DNA of 64,000 bases from Adineta vaga (lineage: Eukaryota > Rotifera), in the NCBI GenBank assembly GCA_021613535.1, contig CP075497.1:11284001-11348000 (forward strand), read 5' to 3'. Positions within the stretch are counted from its first letter, which is position 1. Each line of letters starts with the position of its first letter. The notes beneath the pieces are model-generated. The model was not told the DNA's origin and did not search any database. It saw nothing but the letters and a program-made list of their open reading frames with translations. Shown in pieces: positions 13,901-26,651 of the stretch. A program made the position numbers and the translations under genes.

Positions 13901-14145
13901 CAGCGAAGAAGAACAGAACATAAGAGGCAGAGAGAGAGAACGGAGATGGCAGTGGCAGAATAAATCAAAATTGATCAGAAGCAACCTGTAAACAGAAAAA
14001 GAAGAAGAAAAAGAAGAAGAAGAGAGAAAATGCCACTACCTTATATGATGACAACTTAAACGAAACACATACATAAAGTGAAAGAGAGGGAGAGAGAGAA
14101 AAGAGAGCGGTAAAAGAAAATCAGAAGCAAAAGACATTGACATCG
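10934..14145. other. intergenic region plus 5' leader of the zinc-finger gene
   Basis: About 3.2 kb without a supportable gene. From 11.0 to 13.0 kb the sequence is plain AT-rich with frequent stops in all frames. From about 13.6 to 14.14 kb it is strongly purine-rich, with GAA, GA and AGAG microsatellites (for example 13650-13680, 13818-13835, 13990-14035). This looks like the promoter and 5' UTR of the zinc-finger gene that starts at 14146. The long open frames here are low-complexity artefacts. Confidence 0.5.
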
Positions 14146-17100
14146 ATGCGACTCAAGACGAAAGCAGCCAAACGTCGTTCGATACCTTCAACATATCATG
14201 GTAAGTAAGTAAGATGAGCAAAAAATGTGTTAATCGACAGGAACAAATCTTGTTTGATAATAAATTAAGTACACATGTTGTTAATCCTCTCATTTACTGA
14301 AGATAGAAATCACGATTGACAAACATCAACATATCCTCCATTAACATGTGTGATACATTTTCATCTTTGAATTTCATTTTCCAAAAGTGTGAACGACATA
14401 CTCGCTTTTCGTTTCTTCTCTTCTTTTTTTTCAAGAATTATTCAAAACGTGTTACCGAATGCTTTTCTTCTTCATTTTTAAACTGACACATCAAACTTGA
14501 ATTTTAATGGAACCTTTATCTATTGAATAAACATAGCAACTTCATCAGTTCGTTTTTTCTTTATTCTCATACGCTCGAAACAAAAGATGAAATTGTCTCG
14601 AACATAAAACAATATATTTTGTTGGAGGGTAATATGAGTCTTTTGTCAGTCGTTTTATCTCATATACATACTTCACTCAACAGAGCCTATTATCTGTCCG
14701 TGATGATGATAGTTATGATTGAGAAGAAAAAAAATGGACAAATATTGACCTGTGTAGGTGTGTATACTTAAAAAAAAAATTCGAGATGTGCGCACATCGA
14801 AAACTTATCTCTTTTCTTTTTTCTTTACTACATATAAATATATAAATATATATATATATATGTCTGAATATTATCTTCATCCTGCGTATGTTGATTCAGT
14901 TGAGGATTACACACGATCATAAAAAAAGAGAACCCGAGAGAAAGCAGTGTCATATTTACGATATCTATCTATATTTCGACCTCTTCTGAATGAGGTGACA
15001 AGCTCTCAGCATGGATAATCATCGTCTGGAATGAGAGTAGAGAAATGAGACATGATGCCCTGTAGCGATGTCCAATTCTTTTGATTGAGAGAATAAGAGT
15101 CAGAAACGAAACAAAAACAGCAGCAGAAGCAATGCATCCGTTCGGGTGGAATCATCGTGAGAAAAGAACGAACGAACGAACGAACGAATGAAATATGTTG
15201 GCATCTCTCTTTCTTTCTTTTCTCCTTTATACAGGTGAGAGCGAAAGAGAGAGAGAGGGAGAGAAAGCAAATCATAGAAAAGATAAAAATTCATTCGATG
15301 ACAATCTCATGTCATTCACCATCTATCATTTGAATAAGAAAAACGACAGTAAGTTAGTGATTTTCATTTTTGACAGACAATCTTCATCTTTTCCTCAATA
15401 AGATGCACATTTTTGTAGGTAGCAGCCGGGGCACCAAATGTCTGAGACACTCGGTCGGCTCATTATCATTCATATTTTTTCTTGTTGTTAAAAAACGATC
15501 GAGAGATTTTTATTTGATTTCTTTGAATCATAGGTGGACGTATCACTAAAGTGCTCATTGATGGATAATGAGTTCATTTTATCGATGTGTGAAATTTGAT
15601 TTGTATTTTTTCATTTTTAGAATCCTCAAGTGAACGAATGATTATGAAATGTACAAATGTTATTCAACAAGACGATCAAGAATCTGATGACGATAATCAA
15701 GACAGTAAGAAGAAAATCGTTGCTTTTTTTATTATTAAAACACGTGTTTGAACATCGATATGTATTTATTTTAGCGAATGAAATCATGCTAAAGAATGAA
15801 CAAAATGATCATCAACATAGGTAAAATAAACAAAATCATCTTCGCCTTCGGATAGAAATTGTTTTTTTCTCTTCTTAATTAGTGAAATATATTGAATAAG
15901 TAGATAAAAACGAATAGAGAGTGTGATGTTTTAATATACTGAAAAGGCAACTAAAAAGAGAGAGAGAGAGAGAGAACAGAGAGGACTCGAGAAACAAGTG
16001 TGCGTCTTTTTCTTTCACGAGCGATTCATATTTAATCAGTCAAACTTTAATTTTGTGAATGTATGTCGTTCGACAACTTCCGAGCCGAGTAAACAATGGA
16101 GAAAAAAAACTGAGAATGTTTGAATTACATCTGTGTCTTTTTTAGAATGTATGACCGTCCTGACATGATTATCAATGGTACAAACTCAACTAATACTTCG
16201 AATTCAAGTGAAGCAAGTGAATGTGAAAATCGTCTCTATTCATGTCATGATTGTGGAAAAAGTTTCCAAACATCATCTGGTTTAAAACAACATAGAAATA
16301 TTCATTCAAGTGTTAAGCCATGGAAATGTGAAGTAAGAAAATTTGATTTCTTTGAAATTTTTTTAAAAAGAAATTTTCTTCGAACTATTTAGTTCTGTAC
16401 AAAATCTTATACACAATTTTCCAATTTATGCCGTCATAAACGTTCACATGCCAACGCTCGAACACAAATTGAATGTAAAGATTGTGGTCAATCATTTCAA
16501 AGTCATGTTGCATTGAATAAACATCGGTAATTTAGCAACAAAAGAAAAAAAAACTGATTAAGATAAAATTTCTCTTGTTATTGTTCTTGTAGAAGTTCAT
16601 GTAAAGAACGGCATATTTCATCAACAATGGTTCCACCTAATTTAGTTGCACTACTTCCATTTATTGATGCTTCATCGTTATTAAATCGAACAAAAAAAGT
16701 TGAAATATCAGTATCACCTAATGAACCAATTGATTTAACAAAATCATACAAACGTTCTAGACAATCATCGGACGATCAACCAATTGATTACTCGATCATA
16801 CATAAAAGAAATGATTTCAATTCTCAACATATTTCACATGTATTTGGTAATGAAAAACAAGAGAAAAAGTTTAAAAAAGAAGAAGATCAATATTATGAAC
16901 AACAAATCAATGGTGAAGATGATGATGACGAAGAAGAAGAAGAAGATGATGAAGATGAAGATGACGAACATTTAATATCAATGGGAAATAAAAAACTAAA
17001 AGAATTTGATGATCATAGACCATTGACACCAATTTCATCGTCATCAAGTCCTCAAACGATTTCATCGTTGGAAAAAAAAGCCTTTTTATCAACCAATGAT

Positions 17101-18035
17101 TCAACTCTTATTCGAAGCAAAGATCGATATTCTTGTACTTATTGTGCCAAAACATTTCCACGTAGTGCCAATCTTACACGACATCTTCGAACTCATACAG
17201 ATAAGTATTCTAATTACCCGCACTCTTAACAGATTCTTTTTGATTGGAAGAGAAACATTCTATCAATAAGGAAAACTTCTCTCATTGAGATTAGTGAATG
17301 ATACTTAGATTTCATTATGTTTAACATTTGCATGAATGAGTTGTCACAGTTCATTCAAGAAGATGATAGTTTTAAGAGCTAATTATATTGAAATATTCAT
17401 TTCAATGAGATGAAGTGTTCAATAACACCAGCTGATATCGAGAGAATTGTGTCAAATCAGTATGAGATGAATGATCATTTCGTTGCTTCATCATTTCTGA
17501 CAGATGTTCTCAGACTAATCAATAGAAAAATTCTAATCTTTGTTTTTGTTTTTGTTTCTTTTTACGAGAACAACCGTATGTATGCAAATTTTGCAATCGA
17601 AGTTTTTCAATTTCATCCAATTTACAACGACATATACGAAATATTCATAAACGTGAACGACCATTTCGTTGTACACATTGTGATAAATGTTTTGGTCAAC
17701 AAACAAATCTCGATCGACATATGAAAAAGCATTTATCTCAATCATCACCATCTTCATCTTTATTAACACAATATGAACGAAATGCAACAAGTTCATCATC
17801 ACAAATTCCATACCTTTCATCCATATCATTGGCATCATTTCATCCAAATGCCAATGAAAATTTACCACAAAATTCTACTGATGACGAAGATACAAGTGGA
17901 TTATCTGAAGACGATGAAGAAGATGAAGATATTGATGTTGAAGAAGAAGATGAGGAGGATTTAGAAACCAATTCTTTATCAATTGACGGTACGGATGAAA
18001 TAGGCCAACAACAAGCGACATCATCTTCAACATAA
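14146..18035 (+). CDS. MECOM: MECOM/PRDM16-type C2H2 zinc-finger transcription factor (no PR domain seen)
   Basis: Exons: 14146-14200, about 15621-15700, 15776-15821, 16146-16332, 16393-16528, 16592-17200, 17566-18035. The N-terminal cluster has three fingers matching fingers 5-7 of EVI1/PRDM16 ([49 protein letters not shown]). The C-terminal cluster has three matching fingers 8-10 ([38 protein letters not shown]). Between them lie a PIDLT motif, the expected CtBP-binding PxDLT site, and an acidic stretch; the C-terminus is also acidic. The first exon encodes [12 protein letters not shown], which resembles the MRxK-type start of PRDM3/16 reported to contact RBBP4 of NuRD. No PR/SET domain and no fingers 1-4 are visible, including in the 1.4-kb first intron, so the protein is about half the vertebrate length. 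The family (Drosophila hamlet, worm egl-43) governs neural and other cell fates. The last intron is AT-AC. MECOM versus PRDM16 cannot be separated; this looks like the single pre-duplication ortholog. Confidence 0.88.
17201..17565 (+). other. non-canonical AT-AC intron in the zinc-finger gene
   Basis: The exon ends ...CATACAG at 17200. The next bases are ATAAGTATTC, and the intron ends TTTCTTTTTAC at 17565. Joining at these points gives the conserved linker THTGEQPY between fingers 8 and 9 in the correct frame. No GT-AG pair nearby restores this linker. The 5' end is the U2 consensus GTAAGT with G changed to A, not the U12 form ATATCC. A TTCTAAT sequence about 33 bases before the end is a plausible U2 branch site. 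Length is 365 bases. Confidence 0.8.
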
Positions 18036-19120
18036 AAAACATTAGTTAAGTTATTATTCTTGTCCATCTAATCACATTCCATGACAATAATTCTCGAATA
18101 TTTTTCTGTGATCTGCCATCAATTCAATTCCTTGTTCAATTGACAATCGTCCTTTTTTTTTCATCTTCCGGTGTGCGCACGATTCGTCTCTTCGTGGAAA
18201 AATCCTCATGATAGAAATCAATGTATATGTGTGTATGTGTCTATCGCGATATTTGTTGCTTTTTGTTTTTTTTTAGTTCGACTGATTATTAACCTCAGGC
18301 CACTATTGACATGTTCGAGAATGATATATCATAAGAATATGATCTGTATAGTTCCGACAGGAAGATACAATGCATGATCTTTGTTTTCTTTTCTTTCTTT
18401 TTTTTCTACGTCTGAAAGTTTTCTTTTCTTCTTTTTTTTTCTCATTTATTCTTACACTGAATATATTTACCGTTGCTTGTTTCTTCGCATATGATAGATG
18501 AATGCGTGTCATTTGATCATTTAAACAGAAGAAAATTTAGTTCGAATGATCCGAACGCTGGAAGAACAAGGATAAGTGGATCGAATCTCGGTAAGAGAGA
18601 AGACAAACGATGATGTTTCATATCTTTCGGGTCTGATACATTTCATGAAAGACAATTTTATAATTATTTGCTGAGTTTGTCATATTTTCTAAAGTTGATC
18701 TCACAAGAAAACTTTATTAAAACACTTTTTATGAATGTCAATGTGAATCGGAGAAAAACAAAATACAGCAAAGTTTTGTCAATTATGACTTAGAATTAAT
18801 AACAATAGTTGCCTTCTAGGTATCGATTTATTATCATTCTTTTAATTATGTGCATTAAATTAAAGAATAACATACGTCATTTGATGTATATACAAAAGAT
18901 ATTTCTGATTCATAGCTATAGTTTAAGGTGAATTTTTTCAATACCACACACGACTTTATATTTTATTATTACAAACGAAATAGAAAAAATTCATTCATTG
19001 TTAAATCAATAAAAACGAATACTATGTATAGAAAGAAAAAAAGAAGAATAAACGTGTTAAAAATAGCTTTTTGCTAGTACGAAATAAGATCAAAGAGCAG
19101 AACTTAATAAATCAATGTTT
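18036..19120. other. intergenic; convergent 3' UTRs
   Basis: This lies between the stop of the zinc-finger gene (+) and the stop of the coiled-coil gene (-). It is T-rich near 18.4 kb and AT-rich thereafter. AATAAA-like signals occur near 19.0 kb (- strand gene side), but nothing else is recognisable. Confidence 0.5.
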
Positions 19121-20342
19121 TCAATGACGAACGGATGTATTGTTATATGTTGATAATAATTGCATTAGTTCATCTTGATTAGACAATTGACTTTTAAACT
19201 TTGTCATTAATGATATTAATTCTTTAACAACCACATCTTTTTCTTGTAATGCTTTGTTTTTCTCTTCAATTTTAACAAGCATATCAGAACAATTGCCACA
19301 ATTTGATGTCTAGAATATGAAATCATCATTATAGAATTAGAATATGAACAGTTCACTGAGTTTATATCCATTCAATATGGATACTCATAGACTGAATCAA
19401 TGATTAGAGGGAAAGATGTTTCTTACTCCTTTCTTATTTTGATATTGAAGTAATTTATGTCGTAATGCTTCATATTCATCATGTGTTCGTTTCAATTGTT
19501 TTGTTAATTCTTCGATTTGTTGTTGTCGTTCCCTAGATTTTATTTTTGAAAAATATCGATTTCTAATAATAAAAAGAATCTTCTTACCAAGAATTATCTT
19601 TCAATGATTCACTTATTTGTTTTTTAAGAAACGCAATTTTATCATCGCGAGCTTTCAGTTCCTTTTGATGTTCTTCTCTTATTTGTTGCATTTGTCTTTC
19701 ATACTAAAATTAATTGAAGAAAATTTATGAAGAAAATAACATATCTTTCAAACCCTACATATTCTTTCAATGCTTTTAATTCAGATGCTGAATCTTCTGC
19801 AGACTTTTGTAATGTTTGAAGACGATCGATTTCGTTTTGTAATCGTTCATTTTCATCTTTCAATTGAGTATTTCCTAAACGGAATTCTTCTACTTGTTTT
19901 TGATAATTTGATTCCTAGAAAATAGAATTAAATTACAAAATTAAGATTAATAGACAAGAAAATCTACGCGTTTTTTTAGTTCATCATTTTCTTTGCTTAA
20001 TTCTGTAATACGTTTCTCTTTAGTTTTCATTTGCTTTTGTAATTCAGTAATATCTTTTTCTAATTCTTCAATACGTCGTTTAAGACGACGAATTTCATCT
20101 TCAAGATTGATAATTTTTGCTTTCATTCCATCTGTTTCATCAGATTTATTATTCACTGCTGGTTTGGGTACATTCGTTGCAGCAGGTTTTCGTGGTACAG
20201 GAACGACTACTGACCGTCGTAGGATAGGTTTTTGTGTTTCTTCAGATGAGCGACGTCGTTCGAAAGATTTCGATATTTCTTTTGGTGGAGGAACACGCAT
20301 AAGATTTCCTTGAACTTCTAAATTCGATGGCGATGCCGACAT
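19121..20342 (-). CDS. coiled-coil protein with basic/Pro-rich head
   Basis: The start at 20342 gives MSASPSNLEV, then a Pro/Arg-rich head of about 75 residues. From the first long exon (20342-19965) onward nearly everything is predicted coiled coil (for example EDEIRRLKRRIEELEKDI). Further exons lie at about 19915-19760, 19705-19590, 19535-19430 and 19310-19121. Near the C-terminus a short NCGNC motif breaks the coil, followed by another amphipathic helix ending at the TGA at 19121. There is no catalytic domain, membrane segment or nuclear signal beyond the basic head. I do not recognise the family. Candidates are a cytoskeletal linker or Golgi/centrosomal coil, both guesses. Exon phases and codon use look like a normal active gene. 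Confidence 0.65.
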
Positions 20343-21732
20343 GATTTATCTAAAAACAAGACATGCGAACAAATAATTAACGTTGTACTTTTCGAACCTA
20401 GAAGATAATGAAATCTTGCTTTTCTTCCGGTATGAAAATTTACTTTATGTTACTATGATTCGTATTTAAAAGATTTCTTGATTTGAACATTGAGCAATGA
20501 ATAAAAGTTGAAGTTTCTTTTTTTTTTAATGTTATACGTAGAAGAAGAGAAAAAAACAATGAATATACCATTGCAAAAAAATCGATTGCGACATCTAGAA
20601 TATGTTCTTTCAAAGATTTTTCTATGGTTACATTAGTCGATAATGGCAAATGATTTTTTTTTTAAAAATCAAATATTAAACAACATTTTCTTTTTTTGAA
20701 AGAAAAGTTTATCTTTGCCCGTCACTCGTTCATCGAGAACGAGAACAATAGTCTGACTATTCAATGAAATGTCTGTCCTTGAATAAAACTATATAATAGA
20801 TCATTATTTGAATATCAAAATAAAAAGTTCTCGATTGAAAAATACAATACTTCTAAATTGTCTCAAGGTCTAACTGTTCGATTAGAGTCGAGACACTTCG
20901 ATTAAATAATACCATTCTTTTTCTTTTCCGATATTGTTTTATTATTGAAAAAAAATTATAAGCTTTAAAAAACACCATTAAAACGTAATGGAAATTACTT
21001 CAGATTTTCTTTACTAATCGGAAAAGAACTACAGTAATTTTCTAACAAAAGAAACGGAAACGGAAATTATCGAATAGCACGCGAGCGAAAGTAGATCGAG
21101 AAACAATTAAAATATCTTCATTTTTCTTTTCAAAATAATTTAGTCTTGAAATATTTAAGATTGGAAATCAAAAATAATGAAGTAAATCGATCCAATTTGC
21201 TTGTCTTTGACCTTTTTAAGACTATAATCTAACTGCCTGATATTTTTCGTTAGACAAACAAAACGTTTTCTTTTTCAAATCTATTTATTATCATATTAGG
21301 CGACTAAATGTCATCGATTTGTCTTGAAAATGATTTGTTAATATGTTAAAATAAACATAACGACTAATGTTCGATCCTTGATTTTCCTAATAGAACAACC
21401 GTTCGATTATGTCCATCATTCATTAGTCGAGGACAAAGACGGAAGTTTGTCGAGAAAAATCAAAGTATCAATGATGATTGTTTTCTTTCGGATGAGTATT
21501 CATTTCTCGCTTAAGATAGTTTATATAATAGCTTGAAGCAAGTGATGATAAAAATGTCACATATTGTTTTATATGTGATAATTATTACGTGTTGACATAT
21601 TTGTATACAGAAAATATCTTTTTTTCTATCATTTCTTTCTTTTTTTCATGATTATCCAAACAAACACATGCAAACAGGAAAGCGAGAAAAAGAGAAGAGA
21701 GAAGAAACACAATCGATGAGAAAAGATAACTT
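20343..21732. other. intergenic, AT-rich
   Basis: About 1.4 kb between the start of the coiled-coil gene and the stop of the innexin gene. It carries many homopolymer A/T tracts. Nothing specific is seen; it presumably contains the promoter of the coiled-coil gene and the 3' UTR of the innexin. Confidence 0.5.
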
Positions 21733-23597
21733 TTAACGTTTTTTTCGTTTAATTTTTTGTCGACGTTGACGAAGAATTTCAGTTACCTCATCGACTGTAG
21801 GTCGACCTTTGGATAAGGAAGTACGACGAATACTTTCGATTTGTTCTAAAACCGAAGCTGTCGGAGAAAATGTTTCATTTGACGAACGTCGACGAGTAGG
21901 TGTTGGTGGTACAAGTAATTTGGGTGTATTACGAAGAGGATCGTCTGTTGTTGTCGCTAGACTAGGAAGAAGCATACTAGTATTTGAAGTAGTGACCATT
22001 GAAGCCATTCCACCACCTAATGCACTAGCCATTTTTGGATCGGACATAACGGGTAGAAAAAGTAATTTGCCTAGACTTAATAAACCCTGATCAGGACCAA
22101 GTGTTGACATCATTTTAGCAAGTCCATCAAGAACGACTGGTTGAGAAGCTTTTCTTTCATAGGAATAAAATAATTCTTCGATGACATGTGTCACAACAAA
22201 ATCTGATGTATTAGTTTCTAATAACCGAAGAACGAATATGCCATCACATTTCAAATAATTTCGAGCGAAATCTAAATGCGAATCATCACGATATAATAAC
22301 GAATCTTCCGGTAAATTTTGAGATGTTTGATGATCAGGCATAGGTTCATCGAAATTCGTCACCGATTTTCGTACATGTCTTATCAAGATTAATTTCAATC
22401 GAGTTGTCACATATTTAATTCGAACTGATCGAATAAATGAATATGACCATGTAAATAATGAAATAAGATTTAAAATAACTATCATTGTATACCAGAAAAA
22501 TAAAAATGTAAATAATTGTTCAAAAAGAAGATTATTTGGTAGAACACATTCAACTGTATATCGATGTGAATTATATAAATGATTAGGTTCACGTACTCTA
22601 AAGAGAAAGAAAGAAAATCTTCATGAATTAATATCTTTGCACATTATTGACTTACTCAAAATCGCATAATGTTACTTTAGGAAAATATTTCGAAAGACCA
22701 CCTTGTTGTTTATACGATTGTTGAAATGATTGATTTTGTATAAGTAAAATTAATTTCTGTAATAATTCTAATCCATAACGATAATATTTTATTCCAAGCA
22801 TTTCATTAAATAATGCTAATTGACCAATTGAATTAATAACATAGAGAATTTTTGTTAATAAATAAACCATCATAAAATAATTGCCTTGAAATTTACCATA
22901 CATACAACAAAAGACAGCTTGAATACGTTTAAGTATACTGATATTACGATTTTCTCTTCCACGTCGAGGATCATCAATAAATTCATCAATGGATGCAATA
23001 ATATAGTTCATAATTTTTCGTCGTTTATCTATTCGATCAATTGATTTATAACTTTTTCCCGCTTCAATTATGTCTTTCAAATCCAAACCACTTCGAGTCA
23101 TTAAAGATTGCCAAATGAGATTTGGAATATAGAACAGTATACTATGAAAACAAAGGAACAATATGAAATGTAAAACCTTTCCTATCTTTCTTACCTAAGG
23201 AAGCACAATATGAATGGTATCCATTGATAATAAAGTAATTGTAAACTTTGTCGTTCAGAGCGTGTACCTGGGATCTTTTGCGTTTGATTAACAAAATAAG
23301 TATTAGTAATATAACAGATATGATTTGTATAATCTTCATAACCAGATGTAAACATAGCTGGTACCCAACCTAAAATAAAGTTTTTAGATTTCGAAATAAA
23401 AAAAGAAAAAGATGAATTGTATTACATTGGATTTGTTTTGAACTGAATTGTCGATTGGTAACAATAGCTGAGAAAACATTGAGTAAAATAACTGTATAAC
23501 GATAATTTAATCGATCAACAAAATCATCTGGATCAGCTTGAGGCGCTTGATTTTGACCGGCAAGACTCGGAATGCCTTTCAATAAGAGAAACGCCAT
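21733..23597 (-). CDS. innexin (invertebrate gap-junction / hemichannel protein)
   Basis: Innexins are four-pass channel subunits joining neighbouring cells. The diagnostic features are all present. The N-terminal region DDFVDRLNYRYTVILLNVFSA is the first transmembrane helix. Two extracellular cysteine clusters follow, the first around IQC-W...YTNHICYITNTYFV. The signature YYQW appears in LLYYQWIPFIL ahead of TM2. Near TM4 the pattern YFPKVTLCDFEVREPN, then YTVECVLPNNLLFEQLF, matches the conserved second loop. The cytoplasmic tail (about 22300-21733) is Ser/Pro/Arg-rich and ends in a basic KIKRKKR-like stretch. Five or six exons have short introns, and the Cys-Trp junction near 23430 is split in phase 1. 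Start at 23597 is the only Met before the conserved region. Total length is within the usual range for the family. It is transcribed towards the coiled-coil gene with no shared features. Confidence 0.92.
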
Positions 23598-26500
23598 ACG
23601 TCAACGTAATCGAACAATTGAACGTCATGATTCCGTCAGCACGTTAAAACGTGTTCGCGTTCTTGCTGAACATAAACCACTTTTACCAATTCGTTTTGTT
23701 CATAAATCTACAAAATTATAAGAATGATTGGAATATCGATCGACTAGTTGAAAAGAGAGAAAATGAAAAAAACATTTATGTCTGTGTATACATAGATATT
23801 AGTCTGATAATCATCATACAACTGATGCTGTTACTCGCATCAGCAAGATCTGCGACTGTAAAACTGGTCGACGAGTCTCTCTCTCTCTCTCTCTCTTTTT
23901 TCATTTATTACAAACAAACGCACAAATGTGTTTCTATAATTGTCGACAATCGTTTGATGACAATTACAATGGAGAAAAAAAATAGAATTAGATTTTTTCT
24001 ATGTATATTTAGAAGAGAGAGAGAGAACGCAAAATCGAAAGACTACTAGAATCATTGGTAACAGCTTGTGTTAGAAAAAGAAAAGAATACGATAGGGAGA
24101 GAGAGAGAGAATGATGACGATATCATCTCCTTTCTAAATAGATGTAACTCGATGCAATATGCTTCTGATCTTTCATCACTTTAATATATATGTCTACATA
24201 TATACATATATATATATGTGTGTAGATAGATAGTCAAGGGATTTCTATAATATCTGATCATTAGTGACTGGATGTCTATCTGTTTGTAAGACACAACGTG
24301 TCGATTAGTACGATTTTACTCACACAAATATGCGTCGACTGACGTGCGTATACACATAAGCACGTTTACTTTCTCCCATTGCAAACTGATATGATGATGA
24401 CATTTCTCATGGGATATAAACGAATGCGGTTTCTTTGTTCAACAAACAACTGTTGATTAGAATGACTTCATATCTACATAGATATTTCCTACAAGATCAT
24501 ATAAATCAAAATTCAACTATCATACCTTAAGACATTAAATTTCACTTTCATTTCCTAATATTCTACTAGATAATCAATCTAAATCGTTTGTACATTCTTA
24601 CTCATTGAGATCATTCTCCCTATATACAAATATGTATTTGTTAACCTGCCTTATTTCTTTTCCTATCAATATCGCATATCCTAGTGATAATGTTCGTGTT
24701 GTTATTTTATAGCATCGTATCTAACTACTTCAAGACATGCCGGTCTCATTGAGTTGAGAAAACATAACACTCTAAGTGGCATTCTTAGTTACAATTCTGT
24801 CTGACATTGTCACAGACAAATACACGTACATAAGATTGGCAAGAGTTTAATCTGTTTTTTTTTCATATATATGATATTACAAATTGTTTTAGTTGAAGAA
24901 CTAATCTCTTAAGGACAAACAAGAGCATTTTTTGACATTGTCTGAAAGAAAGTAAAGTAGAAGAAGATGGAAAACGCATTAAGAAAAGTAAATTATAGTA
25001 TGTGTTACTATTTGATGGATTTCTAATTAAAAGTCAACGACTGTTTGATACCAGTAACGGTGCTTGTTATTAATAGCAATAACAAAATCTAATCGAAGGA
25101 AAAGAAACGAGCAGGAATGTCATCGACAACTGGTTCTGAGCAGGTGACGCATGATTTTCTTGCGTCTTTTTTTTAGTTTGCCGCTTTTCTTTTTCTTCTC
25201 CTTCGTCTTCTTCACTCTTTCTCTTTTCCTTCTTTTTCTTCTCTTTCTTCTTTACAATCTTTTCTATCTAAGTGTCGATTAGAATTATGTCCGTATGTGT
25301 TGGAAGTCGTTCGCATGACTTCCTGTCTCTCATTCATTCTTCCATCATTCTTTGTATATGTGTTCGGCATGCACTGATCGAATCCGGCACGACGCCTTTC
25401 TTCATCTTTTTTTTTCGGGGAAATTGAATAGAGACATAATTATGTTCTATTCTATTTTTATAGACTGATGCGCAAATCTTTCTATCTGTTCGATTGAGAT
25501 CTTAAAGATAAATTTGCTGCACAATCAATTTCTAAACATGCTATTGATTTAAGTTGACTAAATCCCAGCAGTCTTTGAAAAAGAAGGTGTAACACGTCTC
25601 AATCTTTCGTCTATGACACGCAATGGGATGTCTATATCTTGAGGAAAAATAAAGAACTAGTAGAAGAGAAAATAACGGATAAAAAAACACGAAAGAATTG
25701 TTTCTCTTCAGATAGAGATAAAATGAACTTTTTAGTTGACAGTCTAAAGATCGACGGAGATGGAAGAAAACGCCCTTGGGTATAATGTGTTTGTATTAGT
25801 GCCAATAGAACATAGTGAACTAAATATAGATAGAGTGAGAAGCAAGATCATCGTCTTGACAATGAAAAATTCTCGTTCGCGACGGATTTATATGTCTTTA
25901 GCAGAAAAAAAAAGATCTTCAATTAATTACTCATGTAGTTTAATAGAAATAAGGTTGGTTTTCTAAATCATATTTAGAAGAAGAAGAAGAAAAAAGTAAA
26001 CAGATGAGAGATATTAAAAATGTAGAAGAACATTGACTAAATTAGGTTGTTCAATTGACGTAATGCATTTGATGAAATGTGTTACATGCAGAGAGAACGG
26101 AAGTAAAAGAAAACTTGTTTCTGATATAAAACAAGACAAATATTTAATCAATGAATATCTAAATCGAAATTTGAAGATTGATTAAACGATATAATCAATT
26201 ACATACTCAAGTTCTAAGTTGATTATGCATTTCCTCTTATGCTAATCTTTTCATTAATCAAATGGAAGAACATGCAAAAAGAAACACTATGACATAAAGA
26301 AAGAAGTACGCTTGAAGTTATCTCTAAGTTTACGTTGAACTTGTATATGATTTTGTATACAAAAAAGAGAAGAAAAAGAAGATTACACTTACCATATTGA
26401 TATTCTGGTTTGATTTGGATAGAGAAAAAAAAAGAAAAAAAGAAGAAACGAGGAGGGAAGGGTGAGAGACAGAGAGAGAGAGAGAGAGAAAAGAAAGATT

Positions 26501-26651
26501 TATTCATCATCAACATCTATAAACAGAATATTCATAGAAGTGACGAGAAGATATGTTACTTTATATAAATAATTTTGACAATATCAATCTGTTTTGCACA
26601 TTGTTCTTGTATTAGGTGATATATTATGTTTATTCATTGACATTATTTCAA
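23598..26651. other. long intergenic region with microsatellites
   Basis: About 3 kb without a supportable gene. It contains (CT)n at about 23876-23896, (GA)n near 24020 and 24100, TA/TG runs at 24180-24225, a T/C-rich block at 25170-25260 and a GA run near 26470-26490. Open frames here are low-complexity shadows. It should include the innexin promoter, but no element stands out. Confidence 0.5.

Noticed and set aside
13062-13991. Several long plus-strand frames rich in Arg/Lys/Phe before the zinc-finger gene
   Set aside because: They run through purine-rich microsatellites, overlap each other in different frames and lack domains or splice partners. They are best read as promoter/5' UTR sequence.
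15960-15974. GA microsatellite as a GAGA-factor or trans-splicing signal
   Set aside because: GA runs are scattered throughout non-coding parts of the window with no positional consistency.
17410-17724. Plus-strand frame covering the AT-AC intron
   Set aside because: It reads the exon after 17566 out of frame relative to the zinc fingers. The true frame is fixed by the C2H2 residues.
21733-23597. Bestrophin-like multi-pass channel
   Set aside because: First impression from the hydrophobic exons. The YYQW signature, the paired extracellular Cys motifs and FPKVTLCDFE establish an innexin instead.
25350-25400. Possible tRNA T-arm (TCGAATCC)
   Set aside because: No matching acceptor, D or anticodon arms could be laid out around it.
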